Below, piece by piece: positions 1-8,264 of a DNA stretch of 64,000 nt. The notes under the pieces are model-generated. The model was not told where the DNA came from, ran no database searches, and worked only from the letters and a program-made list of their open reading frames with translations. Location of the stretch: positions 94,297 to 158,296 of the forward strand of contig NZ_SLZZ01000006.1 of assembly GCF_004346165.1 (NCBI RefSeq). Reading direction: 5' to 3'. The stretch is from Muricomes intestini. GTDB taxonomy: Bacteria; Bacillota; Clostridia; Lachnospirales; Lachnospiraceae. Each line of letters begins with the position of its first letter. Position 1 is the stretch's first letter. A program made the position numbers and the translations under genes.

Positions 1-27
1 CTTGACCTTGTTCTTCTTATTAGCCAT
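1..27 (-). CDS. 5' end of a phage tail-region gene (partial)
   Basis: Only the first nine codons (MANKKNKVK) lie inside the window. An ATG at 27 (minus strand) is preceded by a GGAGG site that sits in the 3' end of the gene at 33-359. In HK97-type late operons the gene after the tail-completion protein is usually the major tail tube protein, so that identity is likely by position, but nothing in these nine residues proves it. Confidence 0.5.
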
Positions 28-32
28 ATTCT

Positions 33-359
33 TTAACCTCCAATAATCTGTGTTTGGTAGAGAACCTCGTACATCTTCTCGTCCTCGATCCAGACCTCCG
101 ACTTCTCATACGGCAATTCGTGAGAGGTGAGAATGTCCTCGATTTTCGATTCAGTGTCCGGGTCCTTTTTGTCTGTGTAAAGCTCGATGTTCAGCTCGTC
201 GACCTTCTGCCAGACCACGTTGTCCGCGAAAATGTTGTCCGTTCCCGGAAACAGGAAGCAGATGAACGGCGGGTCCGGAGACTCGCCCTCGGCAAAGTGG
301 TCGTAGGCGACGGGAAGTCCGGCTTCCTCGAGCATGGTTACGATCTCGTCATAGTTCAT
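33..359 (-). CDS. phage tail-completion / minor tail protein
   Basis: A 108-residue acidic protein at the position, between the gp10-like protein and the tail tube gene, where siphophages encode the tail terminator or completion protein that caps the tail and joins it to the head. No motif is diagnostic; the call rests on size and order. The ATG at 368 would overlap its own Shine-Dalgarno sequence, because AAAGG directly precedes it. The ATG at 359 (MNYDEI) has proper spacing and is preferred. The upstream gene's stop lies just before it, so the two are translationally coupled. Confidence 0.6.
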   Translation of the reverse strand: MNYDEIVTMLEEAGLPVAYDHFAEGESPDPPFICFLFPGTDNIFADNVVWQKVDELNIELYTDKKDPDTESKIEDILTSHELPYEKSEVWIEDEKMYEVLYQTQIIGG

Positions 360-364
360 AGGCG

Positions 365-745
365 TCATCCTTTCAGTTTGGATTCAATCTCGCGCACCAG
401 CTTCTCATTGCCTGCCTGCTCGGCAGGAGCGATATGCGGTCTTGCGGCCACACGGCCTCCGCCGCGCTTGGCGTGACCATGCTCCAGAAGGTGCGCAATC
501 TGATAGCGGTTCCGCGAATGAACCACCATGTCGATGGAGTCCGCACTTTCGCTGACGGTCTTGACCGACCATGACTTCTTGTACTTGCCGGTACGCACAG
601 GAGCGTTCGCCTGAATATCCTTGCGGACGGATTTCGCCGTATCCCTGACCGCATCCTTCATGTCGTCGGCGGCAAGGTCGGCGTATTCCTGCAGGCCCTT
701 CATCACGGCGTCACGCAGGCCGTCAATTGATACCTTCTCGTTCAT
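365..745 (-). CDS. HK97 gp10-like phage protein
   Basis: A 126-residue protein of the HK97 gp10 / putative tail-component family, involved in head-tail joining. The family signature is seen as an alpha-helical N-terminus followed by an APVRTGKYKKSW segment and an H-rich RPHIAPAE stretch near the C-terminus. The start at 745 has a GGAG site eight bases upstream and overlaps the stop of the preceding gene in an ATGA arrangement. A longer upstream reading is open but has no ribosome site and covers the neighbouring gene out of frame, so it was discarded. Confidence 0.8.
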   Translation of the reverse strand: MNEKVSIDGLRDAVMKGLQEYADLAADDMKDAVRDTAKSVRKDIQANAPVRTGKYKKSWSVKTVSESADSIDMVVHSRNRYQIAHLLEHGHAKRGGGRVAARPHIAPAEQAGNEKLVREIESKLKG

Positions 746-1077
746 GTCGTTTTCTCCAATGCGCAGTTGAATTTCAGCGTGTTCTTCTTGTAGCCCATCG
801 GGTTCACATAGGTGATGTTGTACGTTTTGCCTTCCGCGAGAATCCGGTACTTCGTGGAGACGACCTCGGCAAGCTCGGAGCACCAGCGGCAGGTGAAGTT
901 CAGCGATTCCTCCGAGTTGATCACCTCGCCGGAAGTCTCCGAACCGTAGGAGTCCGTACCGACCGTCGCCCAGCACTTGAAGTAGTCTGTCCACGACGCC
1001 GTATGGTTTCCGTACTTGTCCGTGGTTATTTCATTCTTCTGGAATGTGACCGGCACACGCATATTGGCGATCTTCAT
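742..1077 (-). CDS. phage head closure / head-tail adaptor protein
   Basis: A protein of about 111 residues with the beta-rich layout of the SPP1 gp16-like head closure proteins, for example the early segment VPVTFQKNEITTDKYGN followed by a tryptophan-containing strand. These proteins form a ring below the portal adaptor and retain packaged DNA. An AGGAGG site favours the ATG at 1077 over a TTG one codon upstream. The start overlaps the stop of the connector gene and its own stop overlaps the next start, as expected in a tight head-tail operon. Confidence 0.7.
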   Translation of the reverse strand: MKIANMRVPVTFQKNEITTDKYGNHTASWTDYFKCWATVGTDSYGSETSGEVINSEESLNFTCRWCSELAEVVSTKYRILAEGKTYNITYVNPMGYKKNTLKFNCALEKTT

Positions 1078-1364
1078 CAAAATCCCTCCTTGCGCACGCC
1101 GAACAGAAGCGCCCGGAGCGTCAGATTCAGCTGATTGTGGTCAGCGTCCTCGCGGTGCTCGTACAGGTACGCCACGGTGTAGAGAATGGCAATGCGCATG
1201 CGGATGAGGATTTTCTCCTCGCTTGCCTCCCATTCCTCGTCAGAGTAGCGGGCGATGTCCTGAACGGTCGCGGTGGCCGATGTTATGAGATTCTGGATCA
1301 GCTCGTCCTCATCGGAAGAACTAACTCGCAGATAGGTTTTTGCTTCCTCAAGCGTTACTTCCAT
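1077..1364 (-). CDS. phage head-tail connector (gp6-like adaptor)
   Basis: A 95-residue mostly helical protein of the HK97 gp6 / SPP1 gp15 connector family, which docks below the portal. The N-terminus (MEVTLEEAKTYLRV, then DEDELIQNLI) matches the usual start of these adaptors. The ATG at 1364 has a GGAGG site; an upstream open stretch runs through a hairpin and is not used. It is the first gene after the capsid in transcription order, separated by a short hairpin-containing gap. Confidence 0.8.
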   Translation of the reverse strand: MEVTLEEAKTYLRVSSSDEDELIQNLITSATATVQDIARYSDEEWEASEEKILIRMRIAILYTVAYLYEHREDADHNQLNLTLRALLFGVRKEGF

Positions 1365-1387
1365 GAGACACCTCCAATAAAAGTGAA

Positions 1388-1412
1388 GCGGACACCCGTA
1401 ATGGATGCCCGC
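1388..1412 (-). terminator. intercistronic hairpin between capsid and connector genes
   Basis: Read on the minus strand, a ten-pair stem (with two G-U pairs) encloses the loop ATTAC and is followed by a weak U-rich tract and then the GGAGG of the connector gene. It could trim capsid-level transcription or protect the very abundant capsid mRNA. It is one of a series of such structures in this prophage. Confidence 0.5.
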
Positions 1413-1432
1413 CCACAACAAAGCGAAATCAA

Positions 1433-2638
1433 TCAGCCCGCCGCCTTGACGGAAAGACCGCGCACGGCTTCCGGCAGGATCAGCTTGCCATCTACGCGCT
1501 CAGACGCGAGGAATCCGATCTGGCCGTTCGCCGCGTAGAGCTCCGACAGGCGCTTGAAGGAGCGTCCCTGACGGTCGGCAATCCAGTAATAGGAGAAGTC
1601 TCCGAACAGGATCGGCACATTTCCGGCTGCCAGCTCCGGCGCGTAGATGCTCGTGTGGTACGGACGGTTCAGGATGGTATCCGGCTGACCGGCTACGACG
1701 CTCGGCTGCCAGATGTAGTTTCCGTTGCCGTCCTTGATCTTGCGCAGCGCCTTGACGGTGGAGTCGTTCAGAATCCACACAGCGCGGTTGCGGTAGACCG
1801 AACGCAGGGAGTGGAACACGTCCATGATCTGGTCGAAGGTGAGGTTCGTGTTCGCGATCTCCGTGGTCGCGCCATCGGTCGCCTTGACCTTGGTGAAGAC
1901 GCCCTCAGGCTTCTTCTGGCCGTCGCCGACGAGGAACGCCTCCTCCTCGGCGGCACCGATGCGCCGCGCGAACTCGGTGGAGATGTAGCTCTCGAGGTCG
2001 AAGACGGAGTCGTTCATCAGCTCCTCGGATACCTTGATCGCCGTTCCCAGCTTGTACGCGGAAAGCGTGATCTGGTCGAAGGTGTCGTCGGATTCCGGAT
2101 AGAGCCCATTCTCCTCCATCCAGCTTGCCGTTCCGTGAGATGCGACAATCGGAATCGTGTGCGTTCCGCTGTCGGTCTGAATGACGTGCGCGAGACTTCT
2201 GAAGAAGTTCTCGTCGGTCAGCGCCTGCACCAGCTGATGCTCGTACTCATCCGGTACGAGGTACCCGCCGTTCGCGTCAGTGCCGACTTCGAGTACATTC
2301 TGTACGTCGTACCAGTTGCGCTTGCGGATCGAATCCCAGAAGGCGGTCTTGTACGCCTTGGAAGCAATGCCGGGCTTGTCGTCCGGTTCGTCCTTGGCAC
2401 CGGGCTTGCCGGTGAGCGGTGCGGATGTCGGCGCGGAGAGCATCTTGTCGATCTGCTCCTGTCGCTGCAGGCGCTCGATGTCGTGCGTCAGATCGGTGAC
2501 TTCCTTTTCCATCTTGTCGTAGGTGGCGGCGTCCTCCGCGGATACGTTGCCGCCGTTATCGGAGTGGGTGTCGAGAAAGTTCTTAGCCGCGTCCCACGCC
2601 TTGGCGCGTCTGTCCATGAGTTCCATAATCTTGGTCAT
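1433..2638 (-). CDS. HK97-family major capsid protein
   Basis: A 401-residue protein of the HK97 phage major capsid family. The first hundred or so residues are charged and helical (MTKIMELMDRRAKAWD onward) and correspond to the delta/scaffold domain that is removed during prohead maturation. The remainder is the coat domain, with typical segments such as EVGTDANGGYLVPDEY just after the expected cleavage region, and ALTDENFFRSLA. The ATG at 2638 has a GGAGG site; the open stretch further upstream overlaps the protease gene and was rejected. The adjacent ClpP-like protease is the expected maturation enzyme. Confidence 0.95.
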   Translation of the reverse strand: MTKIMELMDRRAKAWDAAKNFLDTHSDNGGNVSAEDAATYDKMEKEVTDLTHDIERLQRQEQIDKMLSAPTSAPLTGKPGAKDEPDDKPGIASKAYKTAFWDSIRKRNWYDVQNVLEVGTDANGGYLVPDEYEHQLVQALTDENFFRSLAHVIQTDSGTHTIPIVASHGTASWMEENGLYPESDDTFDQITLSAYKLGTAIKVSEELMNDSVFDLESYISTEFARRIGAAEEEAFLVGDGQKKPEGVFTKVKATDGATTEIANTNLTFDQIMDVFHSLRSVYRNRAVWILNDSTVKALRKIKDGNGNYIWQPSVVAGQPDTILNRPYHTSIYAPELAAGNVPILFGDFSYYWIADRQGRSFKRLSELYAANGQIGFLASERVDGKLILPEAVRGLSVKAAG

Positions 2639-2657
2639 AATCGTTATCCTCCATTCA

Positions 2658-3404
2658 TTAGTGGCTGAGAAGCGAGAGCCGCTTCTCAAGATCTGCGACC
2701 TTCACGGTCTGTGTCTTTATTTCGGGTTTGCGTTTCGGTATCAGCTTCGAGAGCAGGGAATCCGTGACGGCTTTCCGGGAGAAAAGCATCTCGACTTCGC
2801 CGTCATCAGGCTCGTCGCCCTCGGTGCTTTCGTCGGGCTCGGTTCCGTCCGCGAACAGGATCTCGTCGGCGAATCCGAGCTTCTTGGCTTCCTTAGCGTT
2901 CATCCAGGTCTCAGCGTCCATGAGCTTGCTGATCTTGTTCCGGGAGAGACCGGACTTGATCTCGTAGGCGTTCATGATGGATTCCTTGACCTCGGACAGC
3001 ATGTCGATGGCTTTCTGCATTTCTTCCGAATCGCCGATTGCGATGGTCGCGGGATTATGCACCATCAGCATCGCGACCGGACTCATGCAGACCTTCGTTC
3101 CCGCCATTGCGATGACGCTTGCCGCCGAAGCCGCGAGCGCGTCGATCTTGACGGTCACCTCATACGGGTAGTCCATCAGCATGTTGTAGATCTGCGCCGC
3201 CGCGAAGACGTCGCCGCCGGGCGAATTGATCCAGAGCGTGATGTTGCCTTTTCCGCTGTTCAGCTCGTCCTTGAAGACCTGCGGCGTGACTTCGTCGCCG
3301 TACCAGGTCTCATCGGATATTTCCCCGTCGAGGTAGAGCGTGCGGTCGCTGCCGAAGCTGTCCGGCGTTTCGTTTCTGGTCCATCGCCAGAATTTTCTTG
3401 TCAT
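2658..3404 (-). CDS. ClpP-like prohead maturation protease
   Basis: A 248-residue serine peptidase of the ClpP fold, in the usual place between portal and capsid genes. It processes the capsid scaffold domain. Visible landmarks are the INSPGGDVFAA segment near residues 60-70, the nucleophile region AASAASV with Ser96, and the catalytic histidine in MVHNP (His116). The C-terminal third is acidic, probably a scaffold-interacting tail. It starts at an ATG with an AGGAGG site and overlaps the portal gene by four bases. A scrap of a related protease occurs at 63613-63819. Confidence 0.93.
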   Translation of the reverse strand: MTRKFWRWTRNETPDSFGSDRTLYLDGEISDETWYGDEVTPQVFKDELNSGKGNITLWINSPGGDVFAAAQIYNMLMDYPYEVTVKIDALAASAASVIAMAGTKVCMSPVAMLMVHNPATIAIGDSEEMQKAIDMLSEVKESIMNAYEIKSGLSRNKISKLMDAETWMNAKEAKKLGFADEILFADGTEPDESTEGDEPDDGEVEMLFSRKAVTDSLLSKLIPKRKPEIKTQTVKVADLEKRLSLLSH

Positions 3405-4750
3405 AGGGGCTTCCTCCTTTCCCGGAGCCGGTCACCGGACTCCGACTGTTCCTGTGATTCTTCCGATTTCTCGGTCGATTCTTGTTCTTCATTGGGTTGT
3501 TCCTCCGTTTCTGTTGAAGCTGATGCTGCGAAGATTCCGGCATCCTCGAGCTTGGTCATGTTGCCGTTGATGAGATACAGGTCGCCGCCCTTGTTCTCCG
3601 GAATGCGGTCGAGATTTTCAAGCTCGCGTATGTCGTTTGCCGACATCCATCCGTTCTGCCTTGCAGTGGCGTAGCCGTTCATGCGGCTCTGATAGTCGCC
3701 TCTGAGCAGACCGTCCACGTTGAACTTGAAGAAGTAGTCCTTCTTCTCCTCGGGACGGAGCAGTGCTCTGCGCATCGACTGTTCCCAGCGGGATACCCAC
3801 GGGTCGAGCGTGTACTTTACGAATTCCAGCGACTGCTGCTCGATATTCGAGTAGCTCGATTTATCGAGGTCACCGATCATGTGCGGCGGGATACGGAATA
3901 TTCTCGCGATCTCGTCTATCTGGAACTTGCGCGTCTCAAGGAACTGCGCCTGCTCCGGGCTGATGCTGATTGGCGTGTATTTCATGCCTTCTTCGAGCAC
4001 TGCGACCTTGTTGGAATTGGCAGAGCCGCCGAAGGCTGAGTTCCAGCTTTCACGGACTCGCTCCGGATCTTTGACCACGCCGGGATGCTCCAGAATGCCG
4101 CCCGGCGTCGCGCCATTGGCAAAGAACTTACTGCCGTACTCCTCGGTGGCAATGGCAAGCCCTATGGCGTTCTTGGCCATCGCAATCGGCGAGTAGCCGA
4201 CTAAGCCGTCGAAGCCGAGACCGGGAATATGCAGCACATCCATCGGAGACAGCCTTACCAGACTGCCTTTCATGGTGTGCGCCTCGTCTGTCGAGGTCTG
4301 GTATTCGTAGTAGAGCTGCCCGTTTTCGTCGCGATCGACCGTCATGCGGTTCGGCATCAGCGGATAGAGGGCCACGACGTCGCCCTTGCCGTTTCGGATG
4401 ATCTGCGCGTAGGCGTTGCCCCACAGGAGCAGGTGCGTCATAAGCGTCTCCCGGAACACGAACGACGTCATCTCAGGATTCGGCTCGTCGTGCAGAAGCT
4501 CATAGAGCGGATGGTCGATGGCTTTTTCCTTCGAGCCGTTCTCTGCGTATCTGTACAAATGCAATGGAAGCCCGGCTATCGCCTCGGACAGAATCCGGAC
4601 GCAAGAGTAGACCGCCGTCATCTGCATGGCGGATCGCTCCGTCACGGCTTTGCCGCTTGTCGTTCCTCCGAAGAAGAAGCGGTACGAGCTGCCCGCTGTG
4701 CTGTCCTTGGGAGCGTCGCGCCCTCGAAACCATCTGTTGAATATGCTCAT
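3401..4750 (-). CDS. HK97-family portal protein
   Basis: A 449-residue phage portal protein, the dodecameric ring through which DNA enters the head. Family features visible are VYSCVRILSEAIAGLPLHLYR near residues 50-70, the YAQIIRNGKGDVVALYPL region, the GLVGYSPIA segment and a long acidic, low-complexity tail after residue 400 (EEQPNEEQESTEKSEES). The ATG at 4750 is seven bases after GGAGG; a GTG two codons earlier is too close to that site. It lies between TerL and the protease, the classic order. Confidence 0.95.
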   Translation of the reverse strand: MSIFNRWFRGRDAPKDSTAGSSYRFFFGGTTSGKAVTERSAMQMTAVYSCVRILSEAIAGLPLHLYRYAENGSKEKAIDHPLYELLHDEPNPEMTSFVFRETLMTHLLLWGNAYAQIIRNGKGDVVALYPLMPNRMTVDRDENGQLYYEYQTSTDEAHTMKGSLVRLSPMDVLHIPGLGFDGLVGYSPIAMAKNAIGLAIATEEYGSKFFANGATPGGILEHPGVVKDPERVRESWNSAFGGSANSNKVAVLEEGMKYTPISISPEQAQFLETRKFQIDEIARIFRIPPHMIGDLDKSSYSNIEQQSLEFVKYTLDPWVSRWEQSMRRALLRPEEKKDYFFKFNVDGLLRGDYQSRMNGYATARQNGWMSANDIRELENLDRIPENKGGDLYLINGNMTKLEDAGIFAASASTETEEQPNEEQESTEKSEESQEQSESGDRLRERRKPL

Positions 4751-4772
4751 TGCCACACCTCCATTTGATTAA

Positions 4773-4798
4773 GGGCCTCCCGCAGCAGCAGGAAGCCC
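4773..4798 (-). terminator. hairpin between terL and portal
   Basis: On the minus strand GGGCTTCC and GGGAGGCCC form a stem around a GC-rich loop, ending about 20 bases before the portal ribosome binding site. The U-run is weak, so it may be a processing or stability element rather than a strong terminator. Confidence 0.45.
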
Positions 4799-4832
4799 AA
4801 TAGTGAAATCAGAATCATTCATTTGTCCTCAT

Positions 4833-6440
4833 TCAGATAAAAAGAATGCCTCTCGAATCGTAAACGGAGGCAGCATTGTCATTGCCCATTCGTATCGCCC
4901 TGTCGAGCGCCATGATCGTGGCGATTGCGCCGTCGATCTTCTCCGTGGATTTCTCCTTGTCGGCCTTAATGTTGCCCGCCGGATCGGTTCGGATGAAGAT
5001 GTTGTCCATCATCCAGCGGAGCACCGGATGGCCTCCATGTGCTATTCGTTTCTCCAAGACCAGCTTCATCAGCTCCTTGGTCGGCGGAGACATGTCCTTG
5101 AAGCCCTGTCCGAAGGGAACGACGGTGAAGCCCATGCCCTCGAGATTCTGCACCATCTGGACGGCTCCCCAGCGGTCGAATGCGATCTCGCGGATGTTGA
5201 ACCGTTCGCCGAGGTTCTCGATGAACTTTTCGATGTATCCGTAGTGGATGACATTGCCCTCGGTCGTTTCGAGGACGCCTTGTTTCTGCCAGAGGTCGTA
5301 GGGAACGTGATCGCGCCGGACGCGCAAATCCAATGTGCCCTCCGGCACCCAGAAGTATGGGAGAACCACATATTTGTCGTCCTCATCCTGCGGCGGGAAG
5401 ACCAGCACGAACGCTGTAATATCCGTCGTGGATGACAGGTCGAGTCCGCCGTAGCAGACGCGGCCTTCCAAATCGTCCTCATCCACCGGGAATGCGCAGG
5501 CATCCCATTTGTCCATTGGCATCCACCTGACAGACTGTTTCACCCACTGGTTCAGGCGAAGCTGCCGGAATGCGTTCTCCTCACCGGGATTCTGCTTTGC
5601 CGATTCGCACGCGGCTTTGACCTTGTCGATGCCGACCGTGATACCAAGGCTCGGATTGGCTTTCTTCCAGACCTTCGGGTCGGTCCAGTCCTCGGACTCG
5701 TCCGCTCCGAAGATGACCGGGTAGAAGGTCGGATCGTGCTTCCTGCCGTTCATGATGTCGAGCGCTTTCTGGTGCTGCTCATAGCAGATCGACTGCGTAT
5801 CATTCCCGGCAGTCGTGATCAGGAAGAACAGCGGCTGCATCCGCGCGTCGCCGGAGCCCTTGGTCATAACATCAAAGAGCTTCCGGTTCGGCTGCGTGTG
5901 CAGCTCGTCAAAGATCACGCCATGCGTATTGAATCCATGCTTGTTTGCCACATCGGCGGAGAGCACCTGGTAGAAGCTGTGCGTCGGCAGGTATTCGAGC
6001 CGCTTCTGCGATTCGAGGATCTTCACGCGCTTTGAGAGTGCCGGGCAGAAGCGCACCATATCGACTGCCACGTCAAAGACGATCTTGGCCTGATTCCTGT
6101 CAGCCGCGCAGCCGTACACCTCGGCACGCTCCTCGCCGTCTCCGCAGGTGAGCAGCAGCGCGATCGCAGCGGCAAGCTCCGACTTGCCTTGCTTCTTCGG
6201 AATCTCGACGTAGGCGGTGTTGAACTGCCGGTAGCCGTTCTCCTTAATCACGCCGAACAGGTCGCGGACGATCTGCTCCTGCCAGTCGATCAGCTCGAAG
6301 GGCTTTCCGGCCCAGGTTCCCTTGGTATGGCAGAGCTGCTCGATGAACAGGCAGGCGTAGTCGGCAAGATTCTCGTCGTAATGGGAGGTCTTCTCCATGA
6401 ACCGCGTGACCTTGTATTTCTTCAGTTTCCGTACTGCCAA
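4833..6440 (-). CDS. terL: phage terminase large subunit
   Basis: A 535-residue TerL: an ATPase motor that pumps DNA into proheads plus a nuclease that cuts it. Motifs: Walker A around residues 80-88 (EIPKKQGKSE), Walker B VIFDE at about 175-179, and a nuclease region with GGLDLSSTTD near residue 310. The start is inferred as TTG at 6440 (LAVRKLKKYKV), because a GGGAG site lies eight bases upstream and the protein then has the normal family length. The longer reading adds a non-homologous arginine-rich extension. Unusually, it is separated from terS by about four kilobases of small genes and a methyltransferase. Confidence 0.93.
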   Translation of the reverse strand: MAVRKLKKYKVTRFMEKTSHYDENLADYACLFIEQLCHTKGTWAGKPFELIDWQEQIVRDLFGVIKENGYRQFNTAYVEIPKKQGKSELAAAIALLLTCGDGEERAEVYGCAADRNQAKIVFDVAVDMVRFCPALSKRVKILESQKRLEYLPTHSFYQVLSADVANKHGFNTHGVIFDELHTQPNRKLFDVMTKGSGDARMQPLFFLITTAGNDTQSICYEQHQKALDIMNGRKHDPTFYPVIFGADESEDWTDPKVWKKANPSLGITVGIDKVKAACESAKQNPGEENAFRQLRLNQWVKQSVRWMPMDKWDACAFPVDEDDLEGRVCYGGLDLSSTTDITAFVLVFPPQDEDDKYVVLPYFWVPEGTLDLRVRRDHVPYDLWQKQGVLETTEGNVIHYGYIEKFIENLGERFNIREIAFDRWGAVQMVQNLEGMGFTVVPFGQGFKDMSPPTKELMKLVLEKRIAHGGHPVLRWMMDNIFIRTDPAGNIKADKEKSTEKIDGAIATIMALDRAIRMGNDNAASVYDSRGILFI

Positions 6441-6459
6441 TGGAAAATCACTCCCTTCA

Positions 6460-6525
6460 TGGCATAAAAATAACCGCATCGCTGCGGCTTCTATCAGTAC
6501 GAGAGCGAGAGCCCGGTTGGGCTCT
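6460..6525 (-). terminator. two hairpins upstream of terL
   Basis: Within the gap 6441-6556 the minus strand carries a perfect AGAGCCC-N4-GGGCTCT hairpin (6508-6525) and then a CCGCA/TGCGG stem followed by TTATTTTT (6466-6490). The second has the shape of a rho-independent terminator, just before the terL ribosome site, suggesting attenuation of the late genes. Confidence 0.5.
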
Positions 6526-6556
6526 GCTTTCGGAATATTCAAATTCAGGTTGATGC

Positions 6557-6784
6557 TTAGTTGTACTGCTTCATGAGTACCGCGTAGGCAAGCTGACTGG
6601 CTTCGTCCTCGGGCTCGATGTCCCATCCGCGGTCGTAGTTGAGTGTGACCTTGCCGCCGACACGCAGTTCCATCTTGGAAATGCGTCCGCCGTCGATTCC
6701 GTAATCCTCGGAAGGCTCCGGGTAGTGCTTTACCCAGTACTTTACAACCGCTCCTTCGATGAGCAGTGATCCTTTTTCCCACAT
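6557..6784 (-). CDS. small phage protein, unknown function
   Basis: A 75-residue acidic protein (MWEKGSLLIEGAVVKYWVKHY at its start is typical of a family found beside terminase genes in Firmicutes phages). No catalytic motif is visible and no function is known to me. The ATG at 6784 has a GGAGGACAA-type site. The start of the open frame at 7177 is not used, because that stretch overlaps the real gene at 6799-7125 in another frame. It is part of the block of small genes between terS and terL. Confidence 0.7.
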   Translation of the reverse strand: MWEKGSLLIEGAVVKYWVKHYPEPSEDYGIDGGRISKMELRVGGKVTLNYDRGWDIEPEDEASQLAYAVLMKQYN

Positions 6785-6798
6785 TGTCTTGTCCTCCT

Positions 6799-7125
6799 TC
6801 AGGCTTTTCTGACTTCGACCAGCCATCCGGTAGTCGGGTGCTGTTCGCCGGTTTCCTTTTCCGTTACCATCCAGTCTTCGTCGATGAAGCAAAGGTGCTT
6901 TCCGACCTTGATGAAGCGGATGCTCTCGAATCCGGGAATGTTGCAGCGGATGACCTTTGCGCTGCGACTTTCTCCGTCGTAGCTTTTGCCGTCCCAGCCG
7001 TTGAAGGTGAAGCGGATGCTTTCCTTTGTCTTTGTGAAGGCTTCCTCGAAATCCTCCCGGCTGATGCTGGTGTTGTAATCTCCAAGTGTGAAGTGGCTTC
7101 TGAGTTCGTCGTAAATGTTTGTCAT
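6799..7125 (-). CDS. small phage protein, unknown function
   Basis: A 108-residue protein with strands rich in charged residues (FTKTKESIRFTFNGWDGKSY). I do not recognise a domain. The ATG at 7125 follows CGGAGG at good spacing. It is the first gene after a copy of the repeated leader element at 7153-7201, so it probably heads a short transcript or regulated unit with the 75-residue gene downstream, from which it is separated by only 14 bases. Confidence 0.7.
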   Translation of the reverse strand: MTNIYDELRSHFTLGDYNTSISREDFEEAFTKTKESIRFTFNGWDGKSYDGESRSAKVIRCNIPGFESIRFIKVGKHLCFIDEDWMVTEKETGEQHPTTGWLVEVRKA

Positions 7126-7152
7126 GGTGGTTTCCTCCGTTTGCTTTGTTTT

Positions 7153-7201
7153 CCCTTTCGGTGTGTACATATATCACTCTGAACGGCCTTTATAGCAAGT
7201 C
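7153..7201 (-). repeat. leader repeat copy 1 (TTGCTATA ... GTGATATA)
   Basis: First of three related about 49 bp elements, each directly 5' of a small gene on the minus strand. Shared features: TTGCTAT at the 5' end, GAGTGAT in the middle, an A/T-rich TGTATATACA-like core, and a CCGAAAGG hairpin at the 3' end. This copy has a degenerate hairpin. The likely role is a phage promoter or operator plus leader; see findings. Confidence 0.7.
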
Positions 7202-7261
7202 GTTTCCGGAGAATATATGTGACAATCTTCAGGGCAGTTTCGGCGGAGAAAATTGTATAGT

Positions 7262-7729
7262 TTACAGCTCGAATTCGATGCCGTTCTTGCGTTCCGGCTC
7301 CTTGCTGCCGAAGCGGTGGTTGTCCACTCTGGTGACGGTCTTGAGTCCGTTCATCCGGCAGCCGAATGCCGTCAGTCCATAGATGCCGTCCATCAGGCCG
7401 GTGCTCTGGTCGGTCACCACAATCGCGGTGATTCCGGCTTCCCGGAGCGTCCTGACGAAATCCTCAAGCTCGTAGTCCCAGGGCAGGTCGTCGGCCTCGA
7501 AGGCGTCCGCGCCGTTCCTGAGGCTCCGGTCGTAAAGGACCAGCGCCTTGTTCTGACCGGCGGTGAAGGGGTACGGAAATTCCTCTTTCTCGCGCCTGTC
7601 AAAGGCTTTCACGCTGTCCCAGTCGTCCGCGGCGATCATCGTGTCGCGTTCCTTTTCACGGATGGCCTGCGCCTCGTTGTAGGCGATCGCTGTGTCTCTC
7701 ATCTGTTCGAAGTATGTGTTCTTTTCCAT
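7262..7729 (-). CDS. phage protein, unknown function
   Basis: A 155-residue protein with an N-terminal charged helix (MEKNTYFEQMRDTAIAYNEA), a FVRTLREAGITAIVVTDQST core that looks like an alpha/beta unit, and a C-terminal NGLKTVTRVDNHRFGSKEPE motif. It matches a small family I have seen only in Clostridia prophages; no activity is known to me. The start at 7729 has a GGAGGAAAA site and sits about 34 bases after the second leader repeat, so it is expressed from its own leader. Confidence 0.7.
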   Translation of the reverse strand: MEKNTYFEQMRDTAIAYNEAQAIREKERDTMIAADDWDSVKAFDRREKEEFPYPFTAGQNKALVLYDRSLRNGADAFEADDLPWDYELEDFVRTLREAGITAIVVTDQSTGLMDGIYGLTAFGCRMNGLKTVTRVDNHRFGSKEPERKNGIEFEL

Positions 7730-7762
7730 CGTGTTTTCCTCCTGATTTTCGCTTGTTTTCTG

Positions 7763-7812
7763 TGCCTTTCGGCATGTATATACATCACTCTTTCGAGGGG
7801 ATATAGCAAGTC
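7763..7812 (-). repeat. leader repeat copy 2
   Basis: On the minus strand it contains TTGCTATAT, then GAGTGATG, a perfect TGTATATACA palindrome, and TGCC-GAAA-GGCA, a GNRA tetraloop hairpin, ending 33 bases before the ATG at 7729. It is the best-conserved copy. Confidence 0.75.
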
Positions 7813-7852
7813 AATTCGGCCAGATAAATTGATAACTTTCTGTGCCTGAAAA

Positions 7853-8038
7853 TCAGGATTCCTGCGTTTCGCCGGTCATGATGAAATGCACGTATTCTTT
7901 GCGATGCTCTTCGATGAAGATCACCAGCTCGTAGTAGTTCCGGTCGAAGGCGAGGCGCTGCACGTAGGGCAGGTCGAACATGTTCGCCAGCCCGGTGTCG
8001 CGGATCGCGAGGATCTGCTCTTTGACCTTCTCATCCAT
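7853..8038 (-). CDS. DUF5049 family phage protein
   Basis: A 61-residue protein matching the DUF5049 family almost end to end: MDEKVKEQILAIRDTG, then FD...VQ, then YELVIFIEEHRKEYVHFI. Function unknown. It lies one base from the stop of the DUF4314 gene and is plainly translated with it. The pair, together with the virulence-related-type protein upstream, recurs as a set in gut Firmicutes prophages, usually near terminase and methyltransferase genes. Confidence 0.85.
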   Translation of the reverse strand: MDEKVKEQILAIRDTGLANMFDLPYVQRLAFDRNYYELVIFIEEHRKEYVHFIMTGETQES

Positions 8039-8039
8039 G

Positions 8040-8264
8040 TCAGTCCACCACCTTCCGCACGATGTCTTCGCCGTAGATCACGTTGAGTCCGCTGCCGTTG
8101 TCCCAGTGGACCAGCAGGCTGCCGGTGTCGTCGATGCCGTAGACGGTTCCGCGGGTTCCGGCAGGCGGTGCCTGAATGTCGTCCATTTGGACGAGCTCCA
8201 CGCGCGTGCCATTCGGGTAGGTTTCCTTGAGCCTCTTGAGCTGTTCCGGTCTGATTATCCTCAT
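8040..8264 (-). CDS. DUF4314 family phage protein
   Basis: A 74-residue protein of the DUF4314 family: an N-terminal helix (PEQLKRLKETYPNGTRVELVQM) followed by a small beta-barrel-like segment, PPAGTRGTVYGIDDTGSLLVHWDNG. The second part is reminiscent of SH3/KOW-type folds, so nucleic acid or protein binding is possible, but this is inference. It overlaps the upstream gene by four bases (ATGA) and is followed immediately by the DUF5049 gene, giving a three-gene translationally coupled unit. Confidence 0.85.
   Translation of the reverse strand: MRIIRPEQLKRLKETYPNGTRVELVQMDDIQAPPAGTRGTVYGIDDTGSLLVHWDNGSGLNVIYGEDIVRKVVD

Noticed and set aside
1655..2668. Long plus-strand open frames opposite the prophage genes
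   Set aside because: GC-rich genes often leave the opposite strand open. The translations are valine/arginine-rich with no domains, and the minus-strand genes in the same place are certain.
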